Source of the DNA: Paenibacillus wulumuqiensis
Lineage (GTDB): Bacteria; Bacillota; Bacilli; Paenibacillales; Paenibacillaceae
Reading direction: 5' to 3'
Length of the DNA stretch: 64,000 bases
Assembly: GCF_000971965.1 (NCBI RefSeq)
Contig: NZ_LAQP01000004.1
Coordinates: 124,001-188,000, forward strand
Shown: positions 54,703-62,630 of the stretch, in pieces
Position numbering within the stretch: position 1 is the stretch's first letter
How the letters are laid out: every line of letters begins with the position of its first letter
The notes under the pieces: generated by a model
Told to the model about the DNA's origin: nothing
Seen by the model: the letters and a program-made list of their open reading frames with translations, nothing else
Database searches by the model: none
Translations under genes and position numbers: made by a program

Positions 54703-54924
54703 GATTTATACCGTGCAGATGGACGGTGGCTGCTGCCAAATGGGAACCGGGATGAATGGTACTTAAACTCTGCTGCTTTTTTTGTTATGATACATAGGTT
54801 ATGAAGAAGTCTACTACGATCTCTGGTGAAAGCGGAATGCATTATCGTTTACCAGACTCTATGCATAGATAAACGCTCGCCCAACGCAATATTGCGATTC
54901 ACGCAGGAAAGGAGAATAACCGCC

Positions 54925-55494
54925 ATGAAGAGAATATTCCCTGCTGCTTCAAAGTCCAAGTACTGGACGATACAGTCGCTGTCTGCCTGGGAGCAAGCCC
55001 AGCAGTACGGATTTTTGGAAGGGCATAGCGATCATATTGCCTACCCCGAGCCTTATCACTGGATGATGACCCAGATGACGGAGCGTCTGCCGCTTTATGA
55101 TGGCAGTTACCCGGTGTGGGTATGGAAAGAAAAACCGGATCTTCTGCAGTTGAATCATTTTACCGGCCGGGAAGAGTGTGTCTGTCTCACCCTGTCCCTG
55201 AATCCACTGAATGTATTGCTGTCGGACTTTCAGGAGTGGCATTCGGTATTGAATAATACGTTCAATGCAGTGGACCGGGCAGAGTGGGACGCATTCCAGG
55301 CAGGCTGCTCATTACTGACGAAGGAACAGAGCTGGCTGCGCATATTCGATCTCAACCGCCCACTGGATACCGACTGGTCCGGCACACAGGAGAGACGACT
55401 GCAGGGTGTCACCGGCAGGGTCCGGCTGCAGCAGGTGCTCAAGGCAGAGTATCTGACCGAATCGAGCCAGGCCAAAAGGTATTATTACTGCTGA
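54925..55494 (+). CDS. DUF3841-like protein
   Basis: 189 aa from ATG 54925 (AAAGGAG 10 nt upstream). KYWTIQSLSAWEQAQQYGFLEGHSDHIAYPEPYHWMMTQMTERLPLYDGSYPVWVW matches the DUF3841 pattern (WTIQ at the start, AYDWM-like and YPVWAW-like segments). Function is unknown. Often encoded alone, as here. A terminator (AAAAGCATC/GATGCTTTT) lies at 55604-55633. Confidence 0.75.
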   Translation: MKRIFPAASKSKYWTIQSLSAWEQAQQYGFLEGHSDHIAYPEPYHWMMTQMTERLPLYDGSYPVWVWKEKPDLLQLNHFTGREECVCLTLSLNPLNVLLSDFQEWHSVLNNTFNAVDRAEWDAFQAGCSLLTKEQSWLRIFDLNRPLDTDWSGTQERRLQGVTGRVRLQQVLKAEYLTESSQAKRYYYC

Positions 55495-55603
55495 TGAATT
55501 GTACGACGCGTTTACATAAGGAAGGCATCTGAGCTGTATGCTTCGAAAATCGACTTCCATTTGGCAATCTAATATGATGGAGCGACTTGGGCGTACCATC
55601 AAG

Positions 55604-55633
55604 AAAAGCATCGGCTGCGTGCGGATGCTTTTT
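55604..55633 (+). terminator. Terminator after the DUF3841 gene
   Basis: AAAAGCATC pairs with GATGCTTTT around 11 nt, then T. Confidence 0.75.
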
Positions 55634-55750
55634 GCTGTACCAATATGTATCCGAAGAATGAATAGTCATAACCGAACAGTGGTTTAACGTTATCGTTCAG
55701 CCATAATTCTTCACACTGTCAAAGTATATTCATATTTTCTACTATTCAAT

Positions 55751-55772
55751 ATACAGTACGGGGGTATAGTAT
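55751..55772 (+). promoter_or_regulatory. CsoR-like operator upstream of ydhK
   Basis: TACGGGGGTATAGTAT preceded by ATACAG. This closely resembles the G-rich CsoR operator of copper efflux operons in bacilli (TACGGGGGTATGGTA-type). It lies about 65 nt before the YdhK start codon. The match is from memory of the consensus; a direct comparison is required. Confidence 0.45.
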
Positions 55773-55836
55773 ATAGAAGAGGTGTATGTATTCATTTTAA
55801 TCAACAGCACATCAAAAACCAAAGGAGTGTTCCATT

Positions 55837-56445
55837 ATGAAAAAAAGTCTAATCTCCGCTGGAGTCGTCACCCTGCTCATGATCAGCGGCTGCAGCAGCG
55901 CTAGCACAGAGAAACCGGCCGATTCCGGCAGCAGTACACCGGCCCAGTCACAGACCGAAGGAATAAATGACAGTTCCATGTCCATGAATAATGAGGGTGA
56001 CAGTGGAGCCATGCATCATTCCGGTTCGTCTGAAGTACCGGCTGGTCTGCAAACGGCGCAAAACCCTGAATTTCCGGTAGGCAGCAAAGTTATGATGAGT
56101 GCAGATCATATGGAAGGCATGAAAGGCGCCGAAGCTACCGTTACAGCTGCTTATGATACGACCGCTTATAGCGTCTCCTATACACCGGTGACAGGCGGCG
56201 ATCCGGTCAAGGATCACAAATGGGTCATTCATGAAGAGCTTCAGAATGCCGGTGAGCCACCGCTCAAGCCAGGAACCGAGGTCGTACTGAATGCGGATCA
56301 TATGCAGGGCATGAAAGGCGCGCAGGCAACTATTGATTCGGCTGAGCAGACAACAGTTTATATAGTCGATTACATGCCTACAACAGGCGGCGAAATGGTT
56401 AAAAACCACAAATGGGTCACCGAGGATGAACTGACTGCAATGTAA
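55837..56445 (+). CDS. ydhK: YdhK-family lipoprotein (two DUF1541 domains)
   Basis: 202 aa, RBS AAAGGAG. Lipobox LLMISGCSS with Cys near residue 19. A Ser/Met/His-rich linker (SSMSMNNEGDSGAMHHSG) is followed by two DUF1541 copies, each with GSKVMMSADHMEGMKGAEATV-like and HKWVIHEEL-like motifs. YdhK homologues often occur with copper export genes. The Met/His residues and the CsoR-like site upstream support a copper link. It acts on the outer face of the membrane. Confidence 0.88.
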   Translation: MKKSLISAGVVTLLMISGCSSASTEKPADSGSSTPAQSQTEGINDSSMSMNNEGDSGAMHHSGSSEVPAGLQTAQNPEFPVGSKVMMSADHMEGMKGAEATVTAAYDTTAYSVSYTPVTGGDPVKDHKWVIHEELQNAGEPPLKPGTEVVLNADHMQGMKGAQATIDSAEQTTVYIVDYMPTTGGEMVKNHKWVTEDELTAM

Positions 56446-56606
56446 AAGTCAGCAGCCAGGCAGTAGATATGCAGTTCACTGATTCAACTGCACATACAAC
56501 GGCTATACAATATATGCAGCATATCGATGCTGCCGCCAAATCGGCAGTCAGCTATGTTCATTCGCAGCACTGTGTATTAATATAAATATAGATGATGATC
56601 TACGAG

Positions 56607-56636
56607 GCAAGCCTTTTGCGAGAGGCTTGCTTTATT
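56607..56636 (+). terminator. Terminator between ydhK and the hydrolase gene
   Basis: GCAAGCC pairs with GGCTTGC around a 10-nt loop, then TTTATTT. The rest of 56446-56724 shows no gene. Confidence 0.7.
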
Positions 56637-56724
56637 TGGGCCGTATATACAGAATAAACAGGGGCTCATCGGCAGATCAGACGGCATCACAGCGTTTACC
56701 CATTACATTTATACAGGAGGTCCC

Positions 56725-57720
56725 ATGGCTCAGTTTACATATACAGGGTTGATTAATCGGACGATGGAAATCTTTGAACAGCACGGGAGTGCAGAAGCAT
56801 ATCATTTTATAACCGAACATCAGGAAGACGGAGCCGGCAATCCGGCCCAAATATACAATCTGCGTTACAGTCTGGCTGCTTCTTCTGGGATGCACGAAGA
56901 GGCGCTGCAACTGCTGCAGGAAGCGATAGTGGAACAGGAGTACTGGTATGCGGCGGAATATCTGTTGGAAGAGGAGTCGCTGGAGTCGCTGCAGGATGAT
57001 GCGGAGTTTCAGCGACTGATTGGAATCTGCCGGGCACGTGAAGCACAGGCTCTGACCGAAAGCAGTGCCAAGCTGAATATTGTACTGCCTGACCAGGAGA
57101 AACCGGCATCCGATTTCCATACCATCTTTGTACTGCATGGCGAACAGGAAAATATGGATATTGTTCAGCCATACTGGAGCTCACTGCTTGAACGGAATTA
57201 CAAGCTGGCACTGCTGCAGTCTTCGCAGGTGCAGTTCTCGGGTGCTTATGATTGGGTCGATATCGATGCAGGCATGGACGAGCTCAAGCAGTCCATGGAA
57301 GAGCTGGCCCGGATCGATAATCCGCAGCTGGAGATTCGGGATTGCCTGCTGCCGGAGAATGCACTGCCTTCCGGCAAAAGACCTGTTCTGGCGGGATTCT
57401 CTGCCGGAGCTAGGGTAGCAATGAATACAGCCGCTGAATATTCCACCGGTGTAAGAGGTTTGATTCTCGTCGCTCCCTGGATGCCTGATCGGGAAGAGTG
57501 GGAGCTGGGACTGAATGCCTGGAAAGAGCACGGGGTCAAGCTGTATATTATTTGCGGCGAACGGGATGAAGAATGTCTGCCGGGTGCGCAGGAACTGGTG
57601 GAAGCACTGGATTTCAAAGGTATTCCTTATGTATTCAAAAACGTGACCGGGCTGGGACATGATTATCCGGCTCATTTTAATCAGATGCTTCAGGAAGCTG
57701 CAGCCTTTATTGAAGGCTGA
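56725..57720 (+). CDS. Alpha/beta hydrolase with N-terminal helical repeats
   Basis: 331 aa, RBS AGGAGG. The first 110 residues look like TPR-type helices (HQEDGAGNPAQIYNLRYSLAASSGMHEEALQLLQEAI). The rest is an alpha/beta hydrolase: FVLHGEQENMDIV with the oxyanion region, nucleophile elbow AGFSAGARVA, acidic GERDEE and catalytic His in GLGHDYPAHF. Resembles esterase/dienelactone hydrolase types; substrate unknown. Confidence 0.8.
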   Translation: MAQFTYTGLINRTMEIFEQHGSAEAYHFITEHQEDGAGNPAQIYNLRYSLAASSGMHEEALQLLQEAIVEQEYWYAAEYLLEEESLESLQDDAEFQRLIGICRAREAQALTESSAKLNIVLPDQEKPASDFHTIFVLHGEQENMDIVQPYWSSLLERNYKLALLQSSQVQFSGAYDWVDIDAGMDELKQSMEELARIDNPQLEIRDCLLPENALPSGKRPVLAGFSAGARVAMNTAAEYSTGVRGLILVAPWMPDREEWELGLNAWKEHGVKLYIICGERDEECLPGAQELVEALDFKGIPYVFKNVTGLGHDYPAHFNQMLQEAAAFIEG

Positions 57721-57821
57721 GGCGAGAAGGTGCATCATATTTTCAAACGGAATCGAAATAGTTATAATCAGGTATAAGTGACAAGACATATTATGAATGC
57801 TATGAATGCACAGAGGGAAGA

Positions 57822-58601
57822 GTGAACGGAGTGAAGATAGGGATTTTTGATTCCGGTATTGGCGGCTTGACAGTCATGCATGAAGCGATGAAGCTGATGC
57901 CGGACGAAGATTATGTGTTTTATGCGGATACCCGGCACCTGCCGTATGGCGAGAAGCCCAAGGATGAAGTTCGGCAGTATGTGCTGGAAGCTGCGGATTA
58001 CCTGGCTGCCCAGGATATCAAGGCACTCGTTATCGCCTGCAATACAGCGACCAGTATCGCAGTGACCGATCTGCGGCAAAAGTATGATTTCCCGGTGATC
58101 GGTATTGAGCCGGCGGTCAAGCCTGCTGTACAGAACAGTATCGTCAAGCACAAAAAGGTTCTGGTGCTGGCGACCCGGCTTACTTTGAATGAAGAGAAGT
58201 TTCATAACCTGGTCAAAAGCATAGATACCGGCGATATTGTGGAAAGTGTACCGATGCCCGGTCTGATCGAACTGGCGGAACAGCGGAAGTTTGCGGATGA
58301 AGATGTACTGCCTTATTTGCAGCAGGCGCTGGGTCACCTCGATCTGCGCCAATATGGCACAGTGGTGCTGGGGTGTACGCATTTCCCGTATTTCCGCAGC
58401 AATCTGCGCCGCTTCTTCCCGGAGGAAGTTGATATTATCGATGGAAGCAACGGAACAGCACGGCATCTGCAGCATGTTCTGCAGGAGCGCGGACAGCTTG
58501 GTGAAGGCACCGGTCAGATGAACTTTATCAAATCCGGTGAACCGGCGGAAAGTCCGGAAGAAATGATGGATTATAAGCATCTGCTGGGATTGTTGTCCTG
58601 A
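57822..58601 (+). CDS. racE: Glutamate racemase
   Basis: Makes D-glutamate for peptidoglycan. 259 aa, GTG start after AGGGAAG (GTG 57831 is an alternative). Motifs: GIFDSGIGGLTV, catalytic Cys in ACNTATS and in GCTHFPYF, and EPAVKPAV. Typical for the family. The gene stands alone with a terminator downstream, and would be essential unless a second copy or a D-amino acid transaminase exists. Confidence 0.95.
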   Translation: MNGVKIGIFDSGIGGLTVMHEAMKLMPDEDYVFYADTRHLPYGEKPKDEVRQYVLEAADYLAAQDIKALVIACNTATSIAVTDLRQKYDFPVIGIEPAVKPAVQNSIVKHKKVLVLATRLTLNEEKFHNLVKSIDTGDIVESVPMPGLIELAEQRKFADEDVLPYLQQALGHLDLRQYGTVVLGCTHFPYFRSNLRRFFPEEVDIIDGSNGTARHLQHVLQERGQLGEGTGQMNFIKSGEPAESPEEMMDYKHLLGLLS

Positions 58602-58739
58602 GTAGGATGCGGAATCGGGTAGAGTTAGAGCATTGAATTACGGATGCAAAATGACGAGGTGTGTAGGAAGAGTACCGGTCTGGCATTAGCTTAGGATATG
58701 GCGAGAGCACAAAGCAACGATACAAGTTGCCATTATTAC

Positions 58740-58779
58740 AATGGCGGGTACCTTTTAGAAGGGGACCCGCCATTTTTTT
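58740..58779 (+). terminator. Terminator after racE
   Basis: AATGGCGGGT pairs with ACCCGCCATT with inner CC/GG pairs, followed by seven T. The rest of 58602-58920 has no convincing gene. Confidence 0.85.
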
Positions 58780-58920
58780 GTTTATTCCATCTTTGTTTAT
58801 TTCATTTTGATTTGGGTCACTACTATACATTACAGTGACAGGAGATTGAATGTTAGGTGGGGGAATTGGAAGCCTATAGAAATTGAAGTACAAGGAACTA
58901 AAGTACATTGGAGTGGCATC

Positions 58921-59385
58921 TTACGACACGTGAGATACCACTTTGGTACGTTTGGTGTGTGGGGTATAAGAGGCGGGTTGACGGTAGACTTTGGACGAAG
59001 TGGCAGAACGTCTGTGTTGGACTGGAGCAGTGGACCGTGACGCAGCGGAGACAGTAGACTTGGGTGATGGGTTGGCAGTCGATAAGGCTGAACTGGAAGG
59101 TGTGGATACCGCTGATGGCGCTCCAGAAGACCTGGATGCGGACGAAGCTTTGATGGTCGAAGCAGCAGCCAGTTGTTTGACGGAAATGGTTGGTCGAATT
59201 GCCTTGGAAGGCTGCCAGGCCAATATGTTCTCTTCGCGGAACGTACGTGGTTCCCCAGAGCGGAGACAGTCCGCATACACCAGACCGTTGCGTATTCGCT
59301 TGATCTCGATTCGTCGCTGAGTTAGCTTGCCGGTCTGGTCCATATATACAATTTCAAGCAGTTCTCCAATATGTTTGGCTAGCAT
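58921..59385 (-). CDS. SOS-controlled WYL-like short protein
   Basis: 154 aa from ATG 59385, chosen because AGAGGGA lies 6 nt upstream. Residues 1-55 (IGELLEIVYMDQTGKLTQRRIEIKRIRNGLVYADCLRSGEPRTFREENILAWQP) resemble the short WYL-type beta-barrel. The remaining 95 residues are Ser/Thr/Ala-rich and probably disordered, ending basic (SYTPHTKRTKVVSHVS). Two LexA boxes control the promoter. Role unknown; possibly a DNA-damage response factor. Confidence 0.65.
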   Translation of the reverse strand: MLAKHIGELLEIVYMDQTGKLTQRRIEIKRIRNGLVYADCLRSGEPRTFREENILAWQPSKAIRPTISVKQLAAASTIKASSASRSSGAPSAVSTPSSSALSTANPSPKSTVSAASRSTAPVQHRRSATSSKVYRQPASYTPHTKRTKVVSHVS

Positions 59386-59402
59386 AATCATCCCTCTAAT
59401 CA

Positions 59403-59457
59403 GAACATTTGTTCTCTTATTTATTCTTATTATATACGAACAAGCGTTCTTTTTCAA
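59403..59457 (-). promoter_or_regulatory. LexA-controlled promoter with two boxes
   Basis: On the minus strand TTGAAA (59457-59452), 17-nt spacer, TATAAT (59434-59429). GAACGCTTGTTC fills the spacer (59449-59438) and GAACAAATGTTC lies downstream (59414-59403). Confidence 0.85.
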
Positions 59458-59600
59458 TCCATTATTATAGAGAATGTATGGCGATAGACCGCTTTGTTAA
59501 AAGGTAGTCAGCAAGCTCATTACCGGGTACAATGATGAGGATAGTCAGAACAAGAGGATCGGCCTTTTAGTGGTTTGACCGAATGGAGGAGAAGATCGAG

Positions 59601-60044
59601 ATGGCAAGAGAAGTGATAGAGGTTCATACCCAGCAGCAGCTGGAAGCATGTTTTGCAATCCGGCGTAAAGTATTCATTGAAGAGCAGAAGGTACCGGAAC
59701 ATATTGAGATGGATGATTATGACCGGCTCGATAGCAGTGCACACCATATCCTGCTGCTGGAAGAGGGGCAGCCTGTGGCCACAGGACGCATTACGACCTA
59801 TACGGACGGGTCTGCCAAAATGCAGCGTATTGCCGTACTCGCGGATTATCGCAAAGGCGGATATGGTTCTTCTCTAATGGCAGGAATGGAAGATTGCGCG
59901 CGGCGCAGCGGTTATACCGGAGCTGTGCTGGATGCCCAGTGCCATGCAGAGGGATTCTATGCGCGTCTCGGTTACCGCAATATCTCTGCAGAGCCATTTG
60001 ACGATGCCGGCATTCCGCATGTACGCATGGTCAAGGATTTGTAA
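59601..60044 (+). CDS. GNAT-family N-acetyltransferase (ElaA-like)
   Basis: 147 aa from ATG 59601, supported by GGAGGAG 9 nt upstream; ATG 59583 is inside the RBS region. FAIRRKVFIEEQKVPEHIEMDDYDRLDSSAHHILL and MQRIAVLADYRKGGYGSSLMAGMEDCARR with the acetyl-CoA loop are typical of the ElaA/YjcF group. A bidirectional terminator follows. Confidence 0.85.
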   Translation: MAREVIEVHTQQQLEACFAIRRKVFIEEQKVPEHIEMDDYDRLDSSAHHILLLEEGQPVATGRITTYTDGSAKMQRIAVLADYRKGGYGSSLMAGMEDCARRSGYTGAVLDAQCHAEGFYARLGYRNISAEPFDDAGIPHVRMVKDL

Positions 60045-60086
60045 ATAAAAACAGCCGGGACGGATACTTCACGTTCTGCTGCACGG

Positions 60087-60136
60087 AAAAAGCTGCTTTT
60101 CAGGTCAGCGATACAGGACCTGGAAAGCAGCTTTTT
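60087..60136. terminator. Bidirectional terminator
   Basis: AAAAAGCTGCTTTTCAGGTC pairs with GACCTGGAAAGCAGCTTTTT. T-runs on both strands. It separates the GNAT gene from the convergent metallo-hydrolase gene. Confidence 0.85.
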
Positions 60137-60307
60137 GATGTGGTTACTTGGTTGCGATTAACTATACAAAAGAACTGTACAAAAGCTGCTGCGGCCAATA
60201 CAATACGCATGACATCGGAATACAAGTACAGCAGCCGGCCAAGACACTCGAACATAAACGCCGATGCAGCAGCCCATGAACAGGCAGGTGATCCGGCGGT
60301 TTGTCCT

Positions 60308-61048
60308 CTATTCCGGCAGTCGGTAGATACGATGCTGCTCGATAAATTCCATGCCGCCCGTTTTGCCGACAAAGTCGTCCTTATCATCATTATAATGCAT
60401 CAGCTTCACCCGGGAACGCACCGCCTCTGGCAGTGTCATCAGTTCATCCAGTGTGGCATGCACAATACCGGGCGGATGCAGCTGGCAGTCATGCAGAATC
60501 TGCTTAACGCCGCGGTCGTGAACGAGCTGTTCCAGCAGATCGGATTGGAATTTCATATCGGCACTGTAGAAAATCTCGTTGTTGATCAGTACGGAATAGC
60601 TGTTTTTGCCATCGATATGCGGCGTCTGAATGAGTTCAATTGTTAGCCCGTCAGCGAGCTGCACCGATTGATTGGCTACCAGCGGCTGTACATCGAATAC
60701 ATCCTCGATCTGCTCAATGCCTTCCTGACTCATGCCGCCATAGAGCGTATGCTCCCACAGCGGCCGGATCAGCGTACTGGCGATATAGAGTACCGGCTTG
60801 CGGTTATGTACAAATTTGCCGCGGAAGCCCAGCTCTTCCAGTCCGCCGACATGATCCCCATGAATATGCGTAATCAGAATTGCATCGATGTCATTCAGCT
60901 TTTTGCCCAGTTCATGCAGAGCCATGGGAGCGGTAATTCCGCAGTCGATCATCAGGGTATAATCCCCGGCAGAGACCAGTGCATTATTGTTGTAATATTT
61001 TTTGGCAAAGGCATTGCCAGTACCCAGCATCTGTAGTTCAATTGACAT
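60308..61048 (-). CDS. Metallo-beta-lactamase-fold hydrolase
   Basis: 246 aa. LGTGNAFAKKYYNNNALV with a conserved DCG segment, the metal motif THIHGDHVGGLEELG, a second His in QTPHIDGKNSY and a late MHYNDDKDDF. This is the RNase Z/phosphodiesterase-like branch of the fold. It may act on nucleotides or RNA; substrate is unknown. RBS AGGAGG. Confidence 0.85.
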   Translation of the reverse strand: MSIELQMLGTGNAFAKKYYNNNALVSAGDYTLMIDCGITAPMALHELGKKLNDIDAILITHIHGDHVGGLEELGFRGKFVHNRKPVLYIASTLIRPLWEHTLYGGMSQEGIEQIEDVFDVQPLVANQSVQLADGLTIELIQTPHIDGKNSYSVLINNEIFYSADMKFQSDLLEQLVHDRGVKQILHDCQLHPPGIVHATLDELMTLPEAVRSRVKLMHYNDDKDDFVGKTGGMEFIEQHRIYRLPE

Positions 61049-61329
61049 ATATATCCTCCTGTTCCCGGTTGAAATGATAATTTCAAGCTTAGCGGACGTG
61101 CAGTTTCGGCTGGCCGCTATGGTAAGGCTCTGTTATCACTTTACCATGAGCGGTAAGCAGAATGGAAACGTGCATTTTTGTGCTGGAATTTACCGTAAAT
61201 CCGGTTCTGCAGCGGCTTAAAAGGTTACAAATTTTTTACCGCAACTGAAAAGAACTTATGGAGTATACATGTATGAAAGATTAGAATGTTACTGAGTGAT
61301 TAGGATACATTTTGAAGGAGGGGCAACGT

Positions 61330-61884
61330 ATGATGTGGAAAAGAGTAGCTGCCTGCACACTGGCTTTCTTTTTGATGGGAAGCTCGGTTCTGTTTGCAGA
61401 TTCCGCTTATCAGCAGGTGCGGGTCTGGATTAACGGAAATGAAGTGGATGGCGGTTCTTATGTGATTAACGGCAAGACCTATGTGCCTCTGCGTGAAATG
61501 GACGGACTGGTCGATTACGACAATGATGCCAAGACCGTCAAACTGTATAAACCGAATGTACATATCTTTTTGTTCAAAGGGGATACTGCCTTCGGCAATG
61601 TCAGCAAGGGCAAACTCAAATTCAATGTATTTACCCAGGTAGACAATCTGGAGACTGATATTGCTGCAGTCAAGGTAGCGATCACCGATCCTTCCGGCAG
61701 CCAAAAAGATATTCAGAGTCAGAACATTACCCAGCAAAAAGACAACTTCTGGTTCCGCACGTATGACTTCACCTACAACTTTGCGGCATCCGGAGAATAC
61801 AGGGTCGGCTTCTATATGAAGAAGTCCAAATCGAGCGATTATGTGCTCGTCTCCGAGAAGGTCATTACGGCGTTAAATCAGTAA
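61330..61884 (+). CDS. Secreted protein with copper amine oxidase-type N-terminal domain
   Basis: 184 aa from ATG 61330 (GAAGGAGG upstream). Signal peptide MWKRVAACTLAFFLMGSSVLFA. Then VRVWINGNEVDGGSYVINGKTYVPLREMDGLVDYDNDAKTVKLY, the Cu_amine_oxidN1-like domain common on Paenibacillus exoproteins, which despite its name binds no copper here. The C-terminal half (FNVFTQVDNLETDIAAVKVAI) is an Ig-like beta domain. Function in the envelope unknown. Confidence 0.82.
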   Translation: MMWKRVAACTLAFFLMGSSVLFADSAYQQVRVWINGNEVDGGSYVINGKTYVPLREMDGLVDYDNDAKTVKLYKPNVHIFLFKGDTAFGNVSKGKLKFNVFTQVDNLETDIAAVKVAITDPSGSQKDIQSQNITQQKDNFWFRTYDFTYNFAASGEYRVGFYMKKSKSSDYVLVSEKVITALNQ

Positions 61885-62045
61885 GCAAAATGCCTGTACC
61901 TGCGTGTTCATGGTTCAATTGACCTGTAGGATGTAAAGTGGTACGATACACAAGTGTTATTTTTAGTATGGAGCTACTGTCCGGATTTGGCAGGTCCATC
62001 AAACGTAAAGATATCATCCAAATTGATACGAAAGTGGGTTATCCT

Positions 62046-62363
62046 ATGAGCGATAAACATGTACACGACGAGAACTGCAACCACGATCATGACCATGAGC
62101 ACGATCACGAACATGATGAGTTTGTACTCAGTCTGACCGACGAAGAAGGCAACGATGTAGAAATGGTACTCGTTGAGACTTTTGATGTAGGCGAGAAACT
62201 GTATGCGCTGCTGCTGGAGCGCGGCAACCCGGAAGCAGACGGTTATATCATGCGTCTGGAAGAAGAAGAAGACGGTATGGTACTGGAGAATATCGAAGAT
62301 GAAGCGGAATGGAAAGCAGTAGAGCAGGCATATGCCGAGCTCGTTGCCGAATCCGAGGAGTAA
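62046..62363 (+). CDS. DUF1292 (YrzB-like) protein with His-rich N-terminus
   Basis: 105 aa from ATG 62046. The frame opens earlier at 61938 without an RBS. A run of His-Asp pairs (CNHDHDHEHDHEHDEF) precedes the DUF1292 core (FVLSLTDEEGNDVEMVLVETFDVGEKLYALLLERG and EEDGMVLENIEDEAEW). DUF1292 proteins have no known function. The His tract may bind Zn or Ni. Two terminators follow. Confidence 0.85.
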   Translation: MSDKHVHDENCNHDHDHEHDHEHDEFVLSLTDEEGNDVEMVLVETFDVGEKLYALLLERGNPEADGYIMRLEEEEDGMVLENIEDEAEWKAVEQAYAELVAESEE

Positions 62364-62414
62364 TCTTCCTGTCGGCAGGCAGTTGAGACTGTCTGCGCGA
62401 TAATATTCAGTACA

Positions 62415-62451
62415 GAGGAGTTCGGTTCCGCTTGGGAGCCGGGCTCCTTTT
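62415..62451 (+). terminator. Terminator after the DUF1292 gene
   Basis: AGGAG, CGG and CC pair with GG, CCG and CTCCT in a GC-rich hairpin, then TTTT. Confidence 0.7.
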
Positions 62452-62495
62452 GTTTGTCCATAATTGTGCATGGCGGAATCCAGATATGAATTGGC

Positions 62496-62528
62496 AAAAA
62501 GGCGATCTGCTCAGCAGACCGCCTTTTT
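62496..62528. terminator. Second terminator
   Basis: AAAAAGGCGATCTGC pairs with GCAGACCGCCTTTTT (one mismatch). A-run and T-run suit both directions, so it may also end the convergent decarboxylase gene. Confidence 0.75.
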
Positions 62529-62630
62529 AATCTTTTTATGGAGAATGTTTTCCTGGGTTACAGAAGAGCTTTTATGAAAGACCCTTTATAGTCTCGTCTA
62601 TCTGGAATAGTCCGGTCTATATGGTTAAGC

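Noticed and set aside
60100-60390. 96-aa reverse ORF with a hydrophobic stretch near the MBL gene
   Set aside because: Its first part overlaps the MBL-fold gene and its end runs into the bidirectional terminator; no RBS before the hydrophobic part.
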